Shown: positions 36,086 through 45,355 of the stretch, piece by piece
Layout: each line of letters opens with the position of its first letter
How positions within the stretch are numbered: position 1 is the stretch's first letter
Source: AWTP1-13 sp963797005
GTDB lineage: Bacteria; Pseudomonadota; Alphaproteobacteria; Rhizobiales; Hyphomicrobiaceae
DNA: 64,000 bases
Reading direction: 5' to 3'
NCBI GenBank assembly: GCA_963797005.1
Contig: CAWCOF010000018.1
Span: 62,001 to 126,000, forward strand
Notes under the pieces: model-generated
What the model was told of the DNA's origin: nothing
Databases searched by the model: none
The model's input: only the letters and a program-made list of their open reading frames with translations
Position numbers and translations under genes: made by a program

Positions 36086-37066
36086 TCAAAACCAGGCCGC
36101 CTTGTCGACGACGTTGCGCAGGGGCTTGGCCGGCGGCGAAGCGGCGGCAGTTGTCGAGGATGATGTCGCGGCGGCGGTCGTCGAGGTAGGGGCCGTAGCC
36201 GGCGGTGTGCGGCGTGAGGAGCACGTTGGGCGCCGACCACAGCGGATGCGTCGCGCGGCAGCGGCTCGATCTCGAACACGTCGAGGCCGGCGCCGGCGAT
36301 CTCGCCGGCATGCAGCGCGGCGACGAGGTCGTCGAGGCGCACGGTCATGCCGCGGCCGATGTTGATCAGGAACGCGCTGCGCTTCATGCAGGCGCAGCCG
36401 CGCGCGGTCCATCAGGCCAACGGTGGCCGGCGTGTGCGGGATGGTCATGATGACGAAGTCGGCGCGGGGGAGCAGCGCGTCGAGCTTGTCGGCGCCGTGC
36501 AGCTCGGCGACGCCCTCGGGCCGGTCCGTGCGGCGCGCATCGACGCCGATCACGCGCATGCCGAAGGCGGCGCAGAGGCGGGCCGCCTCGCTGCCGATGC
36601 CGCCGACGCCGAGGATCAGCGCGGTGGATTCGGGGAGATGCACGACGCCGGTGTCGAGCGGGCGGGGCAGATACTCACGGGCCATCTGCTGCGGCAGGTA
36701 GGTGTGGAGGTCGCGGGCGAAGGCGAGCACGAAGGCCATGATGTGCGCGCCGATGTGGTCGTTGAAGATCTCGCGGAAGTTGGTGACCACCACCGGGTGG
36801 GCGACGAGCTCGGGGTAGTAGAAGCCGGCGGGCGGCGCGGCGTTGGGCGCCTGCAGCCAGCGCAGGCGACGGGCGGCGGCCAGCACCTCAGGCTGGATTG
36901 TGCCGAAGGCGGCCTCCGCGTCGGCGATGTCGCGGATCGCTTCCTCTGTGGTCTCGGGCTGCAGCACGTTGACGCCGATGTCGAGCCCCGCGACGGCCTT
37001 CGCCCAGCCGCGACGGATCTCATCGTGCGGCGGCAGCATGACCAGGGTGAACGCGGCGTTCTTCAT
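36086..37066 (-). pseudogene. NAD-dependent D-2-hydroxyacid dehydrogenase, three frameshifts
   Basis: The N-terminal part reads as a D-2-hydroxyacid dehydrogenase: YPELVAHPVVVTNFREIFNDH, then the Rossmann motif LILGVGGIGSEAARLCAAFG. The frame breaks near 36390, continues in a second frame as MKRSAFLINIGRGMTVRLDD and LDVFEIEPLP, shifts again near 36250 to VLLTPHTAGYGPYLDDRRRD, and returns near 36125 to the original frame for LRNVVDKAAWF. All expected catalytic segments can be found when the frames are joined, including the His in LLTPHTAG. Three shifts in under 300 bases make it non-coding as given. It is enclosed by two inverted repeats. Confidence 0.85.
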
Positions 37067-37084
37067 CGGGCTCGTACGCTCCTG

Positions 37085-37225
37085 CTGTCATCCCGGAATT
37101 TCGCGAAGCGCTGTCATCCCGGCCGCGCGCGTCAGCGCGCGAGCCGGGACCCAGGGGCCACATACGATGCGCACCTGTGGCCCTGGGTCCCGGATATTTC
37201 GCTTCGCGAAATTCCGGGATGACAG
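37085..37225 (-). repeat. Composite inverted-repeat element, copy 2 (141 bp)
   Basis: Reverse complement of the element at 35931-36073, differing by a small number of bases and one 2-base length change. Its internal order is also self-complementary at the ends (CTGTCATCCCGG...CCGGGATGACAG). It ends one base before the aspS stop codon at 37226. Position and orientation make a matched pair around one gene. Confidence 0.9.
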
Positions 37226-39224
37226 TCACCCCTTCTTCTCCGGCACGGCGAGGCGGATGTGGAGTTCGCGCAGCTGCTTGGGGCTCACCTCGGAGGGGGC
37301 GCCCATGAGCAGGTCCTGGGCCTGCTGGTTCATGGGGAACATGATGACGTCGCGCAGGTTGCTGGCGCCGGCGAGCAGCATGACGATGCGGTCGATGCCC
37401 GGTGCGATGCCGCCGTGCGGCGGCGCGCCGTACTGCAGGGCCTTCAGCATGCCGCCGAACTTGGCCTCCAGCACGGCCTTGTCGTAGCCGGCGATGGCGA
37501 AGGCCTTCTCCATCACCTCGGGCAGATGGTTGCGGATGGCGCCGGAGGACAGCTCCACGCCGTTGCAGACGATGTCGTACTGGAAGGCCTTGAGGGCGAG
37601 CAGGTCGTCGGTCGTGCCGGAGGCGCGCGCTGAAGACTCGGCGGCTTCGAGCGCCGCGAGCCCGCCCTGGGGCATGGAGAAGGGGTTGTGGGAGAAGTCG
37701 ATCTTCTTCTCCTCCTCGTTCCACTCGTACATGGGAAAGTCGACGATCCAGCAGAACTCGAAGCGGTCCTCCGCGACGAGCTTCAGCTCGCGGCCGATCA
37801 TGGTGCGCGCCTCGCCGGCGAACCTGTAGAACTTGTCCGGGTTGCCGGCGGCGAAGAACACGGCGTCGCCGGCGTCCAAATTCAGTTCCCTGCGTATGGC
37901 TCCGTTGCTCCGGCCCGAGATTGTTGGCGATTGGGCCTGAGCCTGCAATGTAATCAGTCCAAGTCAATTGCGATCCTCCGGTCGCTGTGCCGGATGGAGA
38001 AGTCGTGGCGGCCTTGCTTACTGACGCGAGGCCCTGACTGTCCGCGAGTTTGCGCAAGGGATGATCGAGGTCGTTCAGCGCTTCATTCGGCAAGGGCGAT
38101 CTGCGCCAGAAGATGTAGCCGAGCCCCGGCTGCTTGTGCTCTTCGATCGCCCACTTGTTCATGCGGTCGCAGAAGGCGCGGGAGCCGCCGCCGGGCGCGG
38201 GGATCGCCCACACGCGCGCCTTGGGGTCCTTCTCGATCATCCCGGCGAAGACCTTGAAGCCCGAGCCGCGGAAGTGCTCGGTGACGTCGGCCATCACGAT
38301 GGGGTTGCGCAGGTCGGGCTTGTCGGTGCCGTACTTGGCGATCGCCTCGTCGTAGGGGATGCGCGGGAAGCTTGGCGTCACCGGCTTGGCAGTATCTGGC
38401 CCGCCTCCGGCAGGACCCGCAAACTCCTCGAACAGGCCGCGCATGACGGGCTCGACGGCCTGGAACACATCCTCCTGCTCGACGAAGCTCATCTCCAGGT
38501 CGAGCTGGTAGAACTCACCAGGAGAACGATCGGCGCGGGCGTCCTCGTCGCGGAAGCAGGGCGCGATCTGGAAGTAGCGGTCGAAGCCCGCGATCATGAT
38601 CAGCTGCTTGAACTGCTGCGGCGCCTGCGGCAGGGCGTAGAACTTGCCGGGATGCATGCGCGAGGGGACGAGGAAGTCGCGCGCGCCCTCGGGCGACGAG
38701 GCGGTCAGGATGGGGGTCTGGAACTCGAAAAAGCCCGAGTCGCGCATGCGCCGGCGGATCGAGGCGATGATCTCGTTGCGGAGCACGATGTTCCTGTGCA
38801 GCGTCTCGCGGCGCAGATCCAGGAAGCGATAGGTGAGGCGCAGGTCCTCCGGGTAGTCGGGCTCGCCGAACACGGGGACGGGCAGCTCCTTGGCCTGGGA
38901 CAGCACCTCGATGCCGGCGGCGACGACCTCGATCTCGCCCGTCGCCAGCTCGGGGTTCACCGTGGGCTTGCCGTCGATCACCGGGCGCGCGCGCACGCCG
39001 CCGTCGACCTTGATCACCCACTCGGAGCGCACCGTCTCTGCCGCCTTGAAGGCTGGGCTGTCGGGATCGGCGACGACCTGGGTGAGGCCGTAGTGGTCGC
39101 GCAGGTCGATGAACAGCAGGCCGCCGTGGTCGCGCACGCGGTGCACCCAGCCCGACAGCCGCACCGTCTTGCCGATGTCGCCCGCGCGCAGGCCTCCGCA
39201 CGTGTGGGAGCGATAGCGGTGCAT
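37226..39224 (-). CDS. aspS: Aspartyl-tRNA synthetase, with one frameshift and a ~159-base insertion
   Basis: AspRS charges tRNA-Asp, or tRNA-Asp and tRNA-Asn in organisms lacking AsnRS. The N-terminal OB-fold (GLRAGDIGKTVRLSGWVHRVRDHGG) and class II motifs follow: motif 2 FRDEDARADRSPGEFYQLD, the bacterial GAD domain region, and motif 3 GIAPGIDRIVMLLAG. After GLGYIFWR the usual GEGAGPxAxNIGPER is preceded by about 53 extra residues (37944-38102). The frame then shifts near 37910 before AIRRELNLDAGDAVFF. Since the enzyme is essential, the shift is probably a sequence error. The ATG at 39224 gives the normal N-terminus. Confidence 0.93.
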
Positions 39225-39508
39225 GCCCCCCTCGCTCGCCCCCCCTGTTCGCTGGGCGGACCGCTGGCCGCCGCACCCTTTGCTTTTTTTCCCGCTTCAG
39301 CCATCCGCCTGCCGCCTCGTGAACCAAACCTGCAATCGAATCGCGGAAAAGCACACGCAGTCCGGGCAATGTCAAGGTTGCCCTCTGTGAGCCGAACGCC
39401 TGTCTCGCCGACGGCCGGCAAGAGCCGCCCGGCCGCACAACAAGTCTCAGTGTTGCGAACGGGTTACGTGGACGCCGGGGCGCTCGCGTATAACGACGGC
39501 ATTGGGGC

Positions 39509-41018
39509 TTGGGGCAAGCGCGCGAGGAATTCTCAAGGTGGTCTGGGCTCGCGATTCCCGACGCGGCGGCCGGCGCACTTACTTGCGCACTGGTAGGCGT
39601 TGCGGCGCTTCTTGCGCTCGCCGCCGCGGCTGCCGAGGCCCGATCCGGCCGCTCGGCCAAGCGCCACGTCCACAAGGACAAGGCGGCCCCGATCGCGGCG
39701 GCCAGGCGATCGCCGGGCCCGCTGCTCGCCGTCGTCTCCCTGCGCAGCCAGAAGATCGCCGTCTACGGTAGCGAGGGGCTCATCGCCCGCAGCGTCGTCT
39801 CCACCGGTCGAGCCGGCTACCCGACGCCGACCGGCGTTTTCAGCATTATCCAGAAGCGCAGGTATCACCGCTCCAACATCTACAGCGACGCGCCGATGCC
39901 CTACATGCAGCGCATCACCTGGTCGGGCGTGGCGCTGCATGCCGGCGTGGTGCCCGGCTACCCCGCCTCGCACGGCTGCATCCGGCTCAACTCCGCGCTT
40001 TGCGACCGAGCTCTGGCGCATGACCAAGGTCGGCGCGCGTGTCGTCGTCGCGCCGGACGACGTGACGGCACGCGAGCTTGCGCATGCGGCCCTGCCCGTG
40101 CCGCTGATGACGCCGGCGCCGGAAGAGGTCGCCGCCGTGGGCGAAGGCGCGCTGGTGCGGACAGCGTTCGCGGCACGCGGCGCTCAGCCGAGCCAGCCCT
40201 CGCCCAGGCTTCTCAATCCGCTGGAGCGGGCACAAGCGACAAAGCTCAGGACCGCCGCGGAAGCAGCCGCCAAGGCGGAGGCCGCGAAGGACGCTGCCCG
40301 CCTCGCCGCGTTGAAGGCGGCAGAGGGGAAGAAGGCCATCGCGGCGTTGCGCGAGGCCGATATCGCCGCCGCCGCCGCGCGGAGCCGCCTGGACGCCGCC
40401 GAGCGGGCGGTTGTAGGCGCCACAACCCTCGATGCGCTCGAGCGGGCGAGGGCTGCACGGACCGCGGCCGAGACCGCACTCGCCGTCGCCAAGAAGGTGG
40501 TGGCGGAGGCTGCGGCCGAAGAGGACAGCAAGACCTTCGCCGCCTTCAATGCCGCGCGCGCGGCCTGGGATGCGGAGGAGGCCAGCGCGCAAGCGGTCGC
40601 GGCAGCCAAAGAGGCCGGCAAGCACGGCGCTGAGCCGATCTCGGTCTTCATCAGCAAGAAGGTCGGCCATATCTACATTCGCCAGGACTGGGCGCCCATC
40701 TATGACGCTCCTGTGACATTCAAGGAGCCCGAGGCGCCGCTGGGCACCCACCTCTATCTCGCCACGGCGCCGCTCCAGGACGGCAAGGCCATGCGCTGGC
40801 TCACGGTTTCGCTGCCCTCGAAAAGCCAAGGGCGGGGCTCGGCCCGCGCTGCGCGCGATATGACGGCGGCCGAGGCACTCGACCGCGTGGAGCTCGATAC
40901 CGAGGCGCGCGCCTTCATCGAGGAGAGGCTGTGGACCGGCGCCGCGCTGATCATCTCCGACCTGGCGCCCAGCGAGGAGACGGGCAAGTTTACCGACTTC
41001 ATCGTGCTTACCCGCTGA
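39509..41018 (+). CDS. L,D-transpeptidase (YkuD domain), with one frameshift
   Basis: A membrane- or periplasm-located YkuD-type L,D-transpeptidase that makes 3-3 peptidoglycan cross-links. An N-terminal hydrophobic stretch (ALTCALVGVAALLALAAAAA) is followed by LRSQKIAVYGSEGLIARSVVSTGRAG and the catalytic SHGCIRLN with Cys. The frame shifts near 40003, after HGCIRLN, continuing in the other frame as RFATELWRMTKVGARVVV. A long Ala/Lys/Glu-rich coiled region (about residues 215-365) and a C-terminal domain follow to 41018. The exact start is unclear; a TTG at 39509 is the first candidate. The shift is probably an indel error. Confidence 0.82.
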
Positions 41019-41126
41019 GCAGGTATGGCCGGCAGGGACCGGCGTGACGCCGCGGTGGGCAAAGGCGCGCGGGGCCTTGCTTTTGCGGGACAAGGCGCGC
41101 GGCGGCGCGCTATAAAGCCGGCGCTC

Positions 41127-42317
41127 ATGCGCCTGATCACGACAACGGAAGACCTCGCCCAAGCCTGCAAGCGCCTCGCCCGGCACGACTTTGTCACCGT
41201 CGATACCGAGTTCATACGCGAGCAGACGTTCTGGCCGAGACTGTGCCTCATCCAGCTTGCCGGCCCGCAGGTTGAAGAGGCGCTGGTCGATCCCCTCAGC
41301 GGCGACATCGATCTTGCGCCCTTCTATGCGCTGATGGCCGATGCGCGCGTGGTCAAGGTGTTCCACGCAGCCCGGCAGGACCTCGAGATCATCTGGAAGC
41401 AGGCCCAGCTGATCCCGCACCCGATGTTCGACACGCAGGTTGCCGCCATGGTCTGCGGCTTCGGCAAATCGGTGAGCTACGTCAATCTGGTCAAGCAGGT
41501 CACCAAGCAGGATCTCGACAAGACCTCGCGCTTCACCGACTGGTCGCGCCGCCCGCTCAGTCCCAAGCAGCTGAGCTATGCGCTGGCCGACGTAACCCAC
41601 CTGCGCGATATCTACCTCCACCTCAAGGCCGAGCTGGAGCGGGAGGGGCGCGCGGACTGGCTCGCCGAGGAGATGGCGACGCTGCTCGATCCCGCCACCT
41701 ACGAGGCGCATCCCGACGAGGCGTGGCGCCGGCTCAAGCTGCGCGTCAAGAACCGCAAGGGGCTCGCCGTGCTGATCGAGCTCGCGGCCTGGCGGGAGCG
41801 GGCGGCCCAGGCCCAGGACGTGCCGCGCAACCGCATCCTGCGCGACGAGGCGCTGTACGACATCGTCAGCCATGCGCCGACCAAGACCGCGGACCTGGCC
41901 GAGCTGAGGACACTGAGCCGCGGCTTTGCCAACTCCGCCCGCGCCAAGGAGATCGTGGCGGCCGTCAACCGGGGGCTCGAGCGCGATCCCAAGACCCTGC
42001 CGCCGCTGCGCACCGGCACGCCGCTGCCGGCCGAGAAGGTGGCGCTCGTCGACCTCCTGCGCGTGCTGCTCAAGGCGTGCGCGGCCAAGCACAAGGTGGC
42101 GCCGCGGCTGATCGCCGACGGCGACGAGCTGGAACGCATTGCGGTCGAGACCGAGCCCGACGTGCCCGCCATGAAGGGCTGGCGCTACGACATGTTCGGG
42201 AAGCTGGCGGGTGAACTGAAGCGCGGCGAGCTGGCGCTGAAGGTCGAGGGCGGCGAGGTCGCCACCGTGCCGCTCGCCGTGGCGGAGGAGACCGCCGAGG
42301 CGCGCGTCGCCGGTTGA
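41127..42317 (+). CDS. rnd: Ribonuclease D
   Basis: RNase D is a 3'-5' exoribonuclease that trims tRNA and other small RNA ends. The DEDDy motifs are visible: VTVDTEFIRE (Asp, Glu), VKVFHAARQDLEII (Asp) and SYALADVTHL (Tyr, Asp). The HRDC-like C-terminal part follows at AWRERAAQAQDVPRNRILRDEAL. About 396 residues from the ATG at 41127 (MRLITTTEDLAQ); the earlier open frame is Arg-rich noise. It lies downstream of the transpeptidase on the same strand, about 110 bases apart, and near aspS, ppx and ppk as in related genomes. Confidence 0.95.
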   Translation: MRLITTTEDLAQACKRLARHDFVTVDTEFIREQTFWPRLCLIQLAGPQVEEALVDPLSGDIDLAPFYALMADARVVKVFHAARQDLEIIWKQAQLIPHPMFDTQVAAMVCGFGKSVSYVNLVKQVTKQDLDKTSRFTDWSRRPLSPKQLSYALADVTHLRDIYLHLKAELEREGRADWLAEEMATLLDPATYEAHPDEAWRRLKLRVKNRKGLAVLIELAAWRERAAQAQDVPRNRILRDEALYDIVSHAPTKTADLAELRTLSRGFANSARAKEIVAAVNRGLERDPKTLPPLRTGTPLPAEKVALVDLLRVLLKACAAKHKVAPRLIADGDELERIAVETEPDVPAMKGWRYDMFGKLAGELKRGELALKVEGGEVATVPLAVAEETAEARVAG

Positions 42318-42392
42318 GGACGCAGGGCGTCTAAAGCGGTTGCGGCGCCGACGCCGAGGGGGCGTTCGCCACGGCGGGCGCCGGCTCCCACT

Positions 42393-42473
42393 TCACCGGT
42401 CGGCGCTGACTGCGCCGATGATGGCAACGAACAGCGCCACCATCAGCACCCCCGCTACGAGTATCATACGCAT
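42393..42473 (-). CDS. Possible small single-pass membrane peptide
   Basis: A 26-codon ORF starting ATGCGTATGATACTC and encoding MRMILVAGVLMVALFVAII plus a short basic end. The hydrophobic core is long enough for one membrane helix. AAGGAA lies about 9 bases before the ATG. In the adjacent frame a proline-rich tail (KWEPAPAVANAPSASAPQPL) runs on to 42331, so a frameshift could hide a 50-residue protein. No other support; treat as tentative. Confidence 0.3.
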   Translation of the reverse strand: MRMILVAGVLMVALFVAIIGAVSADR

Positions 42474-42667
42474 CGAAGTGTCCGTTTCCTTGCCGCCGGC
42501 GGCGGCGCTCCTGGCGCTCGCCCACCAGCGAAAGTCTCCTTGCCGAGGTCTGCTGCGCCTTCGGGCAGCCGGACCTATGCGGCATTGCCTTTTATCTGGG
42601 CGTGGACTGCTGCGAAGAAAGGCAGGGTCACGTGGCCGTGACGAAGTTTGATGCGACTCCGCCGGGT

Positions 42668-42773
42668 CGTCATTCCCGCCAAGCGAAGCGCAGAGCGGGA
42701 ATCCGGCGGCAAACTCCCCGCATCGGTATTTGGGCTGGATTCCCGCTTCCGCTGACGCTCCGCGGGAATGACG
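42668..42773. repeat. Composite palindromic repeat between rnd and the dnaJ-like gene
   Basis: Starts CGTCATTCCCGC and ends with the complement GCGGGAATGACG; inside, AGAGCGGGAATCC pairs with GGATTCCCGCTT. The structure resembles the 141-143 bp pair elsewhere in the window but its sequence is different. It ends seven bases from the dnaJ-like stop codon and lies where two convergent genes meet. Confidence 0.8.
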
Positions 42774-42779
42774 ACGGGC

Positions 42780-43691
42780 TTACGACCGGCCCGGGTTGTA
42801 GTGGTGCTTCTGGCGCCACTCGGACAGGAAATAGGAAAGGTCGTTGTCGATCGTGTCGGGCAGCACGATGCGCACGGTGACGAGCTGGTCGCCGACGTGG
42901 CGGATGCCGGCGTTGTTCACGCCCTTGCCCTTGAGACGGAAGGCGCGGCCCGAGCTGGTCCCCTTGGGGATCGTGAGCTGCACGCGGCCCGAGATGGTCG
43001 GCACCTCGATCTTGGCGCCGAGCACGGCCTCGTCGATGGTGATCGGCACCTCGAGCGCAATGTCGTCGCCGACGCGCTTGAACTGCGGATGCGGGCGCAC
43101 CTTGATCTCGACCAGCGCGTCGCCCGCCTCGGCCCCGCGCGGGCCCGGCGCGCCCTTGCCCCTCAGGCGCAGCACCTGCCCATCCACCACGCCTTCCGGC
43201 ACGGTGAGGTCGAGCACGCCGCCGTCCGGCATGGTCACGCGCTTCTTGGCGCCGGCGGCCGCCTCCAGGAAGTCGATCTCGAGCGTGTAGCGCACGTCGC
43301 GGCCGCGCATGCCGAACGGGCTCTCCGCGTCGCCGAACCGCTCCCGCCCCCGGCCGAAGAGATCCGAGAAGATGTCGCCGAAGCCGCCGAACTCCTCCCG
43401 CCCGGCACCCGCGCGGCCCGAGGACGGCCCGCCGGCGTGGGCGCGATGGTAGGTACGGCGCGGCTCGCCGTTGGCGTCGATCTCGCCGCGATCGAATTTG
43501 CCGCGCTTCTCGGGATCGCCGACGATTTCGTAGGCGGCCGACACCTTCTTGAAGCGCTCCTCGGCAACGGCGGGGTTGGCCGGGTTGAGGTCGGGGTGCA
43601 GCTCTTTCGCCAGCTTGCGGTAGGTGCGGCGGATGTCCTCGTCGGAGGCATCGCGCGCCACGCCCAACACCTTGTAGGGATCCTCTGCCAT
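42780..43691 (-). CDS. CbpA-type DnaJ chaperone (no zinc finger)
   Basis: A 303-residue J-domain protein. The J domain at the N-terminus (MAEDPYKVLGVARDASDE) contains the HPD motif in KELHPDLNP, which stimulates Hsp70 ATPase. A Gly/Phe-rich linker (FGGFGDIFSDLFGRG) and two C-terminal substrate-binding barrels (VTMPDGGVLDLTVPEG, VPITIDEAVLGAKIEVPT) follow. There are no CxxCxGxG repeats, so it is of the CbpA/DjlA-like class II kind rather than DnaJ. The ppx gene lies 113 bases upstream on the same strand. Its DnaK partner is outside the window. Confidence 0.92.
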   Translation of the reverse strand: MAEDPYKVLGVARDASDEDIRRTYRKLAKELHPDLNPANPAVAEERFKKVSAAYEIVGDPEKRGKFDRGEIDANGEPRRTYHRAHAGGPSSGRAGAGREEFGGFGDIFSDLFGRGRERFGDAESPFGMRGRDVRYTLEIDFLEAAAGAKKRVTMPDGGVLDLTVPEGVVDGQVLRLRGKGAPGPRGAEAGDALVEIKVRPHPQFKRVGDDIALEVPITIDEAVLGAKIEVPTISGRVQLTIPKGTSSGRAFRLKGKGVNNAGIRHVGDQLVTVRIVLPDTIDNDLSYFLSEWRQKHHYNPGRS

Positions 43692-43804
43692 CTTGTTTGC
43701 TGCCCATCCCAGCCCAGCCGGCCAGCCCAGCCGACTCGTACGCTAAGGTAGGATAATGGCGCGCTTGCGCCAATCCTCCGGGCAGACCACCACCCCGAAA
43801 AGCC

Positions 43805-45343
43805 TCATTGCTTGCGGCGTATCTCGGCCTTGCAGTCGAGAAGCCCGGCCAGGGTCTCGAAGCGGCGCGTCAGGCGCTCGCCTTCGAGCGCGGCATATGC
43901 CTTGGGAACGGTCAGGACCAGCTTGCCCTGGTCGTAGGACACCGGCGTCTCGTCGATGATCCCCGCCCGGCCGATGGAGAGCATGTGGGCTGCGCGAATC
44001 GCTGCCCCGATGATGCGGGCGCGCTTGTGGAGCCTCTTGGGCACGATCGCCTTGAGCCGCTCCGACAGCCGGTCCACGTCGCCATCCTCCGGGTCGCCGA
44101 GGCCGGCATGCCGGAAGTAGATGGCGAGCGCCAGAAACACCCGGCCGGGATGGTCGATGCCGCCGAGCGCCGCGTGGGCGATCAGGTTGAGGCTCTGGTC
44201 GCCGCGATAGTCGGGGTGGGCGCGCCAGCTGATGTCGGAGAGGAGGCAGGCGGCGTGACGCAGGCGCCGCTCCTCCTCGGTCTCCTTGGGCCCCGGCTCC
44301 TCGAACAGCGCATCGGTCCATTTGCACAGCTCGATGGCATGCTCAGGCGAGCGCGATCTCAGCCGCGCGTACTCGGCGCAGAAGGACATGAGCGGGTCCC
44401 GCTTGCGCTCGGCGCCGGACAACATGCTGTAGAGCAAACCCTCGCGGATGCCGAAGACGGAGAAGTGGAGCTCGCTCGGCTGGAGCTGCTTCAGAAGGCG
44501 CTCCAAGACCAGGGCGCCGTAGGGCAGCACCTCGCGCCTGGGCCGCGATACCGCCTCGATGCCCATCATGGCGCCCAGCTTCTTGGTCTTGCGGATCTCC
44601 TCGCAGAAGGCGATCGCCTCCTTGGTCGCCATGGAATACCCGTGCATGACGCGCAGCGGGTAGTCCGTCGCCTCCATGTGCAGCTTGGCGATCGCCCGCC
44701 ACGTGCCGCCCACGGCGTAGAACCCCCGGTCGCGCCCGGCGGCCAGCCAGGGCACGCGGGCGATGTGGTCGTCGGTGATGTCGATGGCCGCCTCCATGCG
44801 GCCGCCCGCGGCATCGATCAGCCGCAAGCCGCCCAGCGGCAGCGTCACCGACTGGCGCAGCGCGTTGCCGGCGACATCGATGAGCTCGATGCTGCCGCCG
44901 CCCAGATCGCCGGCGAGCCCGTCCGGCGAGCGGAAGCCCATCAGGATGCCGTTGGCGGCAAGCTCCGCCTCGCGCTGGCCGGAGAGGACCTGGATCCTGC
45001 TGCCGAGCGCCTTCTCGCCGCGAGCGATGAAATCCGGCCCGTCGGAGGCATCCCGGCAGGCGGCGGTGGCGATCGCCCACAGGTTCTTGACGTCGAGGAT
45101 GCGGGCAATGGCCTTGAAACGCGAGAGCGCGGCCAGCGCGCGGCCCACGGCTTCCTCGCCCAGGTGCCCGGTGGACCCCACCTGCCGGCCGAGGCCGCAC
45201 AGCACCTTCTCGTTGAAGATCGGCGTGGGGCTGCGCACCGCCCCCTCGTAGATCACGAGCCGGACGGAGTTGGAGCCGATGTCCACCACGCCCATCGGCT
45301 CGAGCTCGACACTGTGCCCGAACTCGGCAAGCTCACGCGTCAC
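43805..45343 (-). CDS. ppx: Exopolyphosphatase, Ppx/GppA family
   Basis: A 512-residue Ppx/GppA phosphatase that releases phosphate from polyphosphate ends or hydrolyses pppGpp. The actin-like ATPase fold shows GVVDIGSNSVRLVIYEG near the N-terminus, the second phosphate loop GDLGGGSIELIDV, and the catalytic Glu region (AELAANGILMG). The C-terminal half is the HD-like helical domain (CKWTDALFEEPGPKE, AHPDYRGDQSLNL). It is 12 bases downstream of ppk on the same strand, so they form an operon for polyphosphate turnover. The ATG at 45343 keeps the standard start; a Met 16 codons later is a weaker option. Confidence 0.94.
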   Translation of the reverse strand: MTRELAEFGHSVELEPMGVVDIGSNSVRLVIYEGAVRSPTPIFNEKVLCGLGRQVGSTGHLGEEAVGRALAALSRFKAIARILDVKNLWAIATAACRDASDGPDFIARGEKALGSRIQVLSGQREAELAANGILMGFRSPDGLAGDLGGGSIELIDVAGNALRQSVTLPLGGLRLIDAAGGRMEAAIDITDDHIARVPWLAAGRDRGFYAVGGTWRAIAKLHMEATDYPLRVMHGYSMATKEAIAFCEEIRKTKKLGAMMGIEAVSRPRREVLPYGALVLERLLKQLQPSELHFSVFGIREGLLYSMLSGAERKRDPLMSFCAEYARLRSRSPEHAIELCKWTDALFEEPGPKETEEERRLRHAACLLSDISWRAHPDYRGDQSLNLIAHAALGGIDHPGRVFLALAIYFRHAGLGDPEDGDVDRLSERLKAIVPKRLHKRARIIGAAIRAAHMLSIGRAGIIDETPVSYDQGKLVLTVPKAYAALEGERLTRRFETLAGLLDCKAEIRRKQ

Positions 45344-45355
45344 GCTGTCAGCGCC

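Noticed and set aside
37085..37225. Reading the hairpins at the end of aspS as a simple terminator
   Set aside because: The block is a 141-bp composite repeat with an inverted partner 1 kb away and lacks a T-tract, so repeat is the better label.
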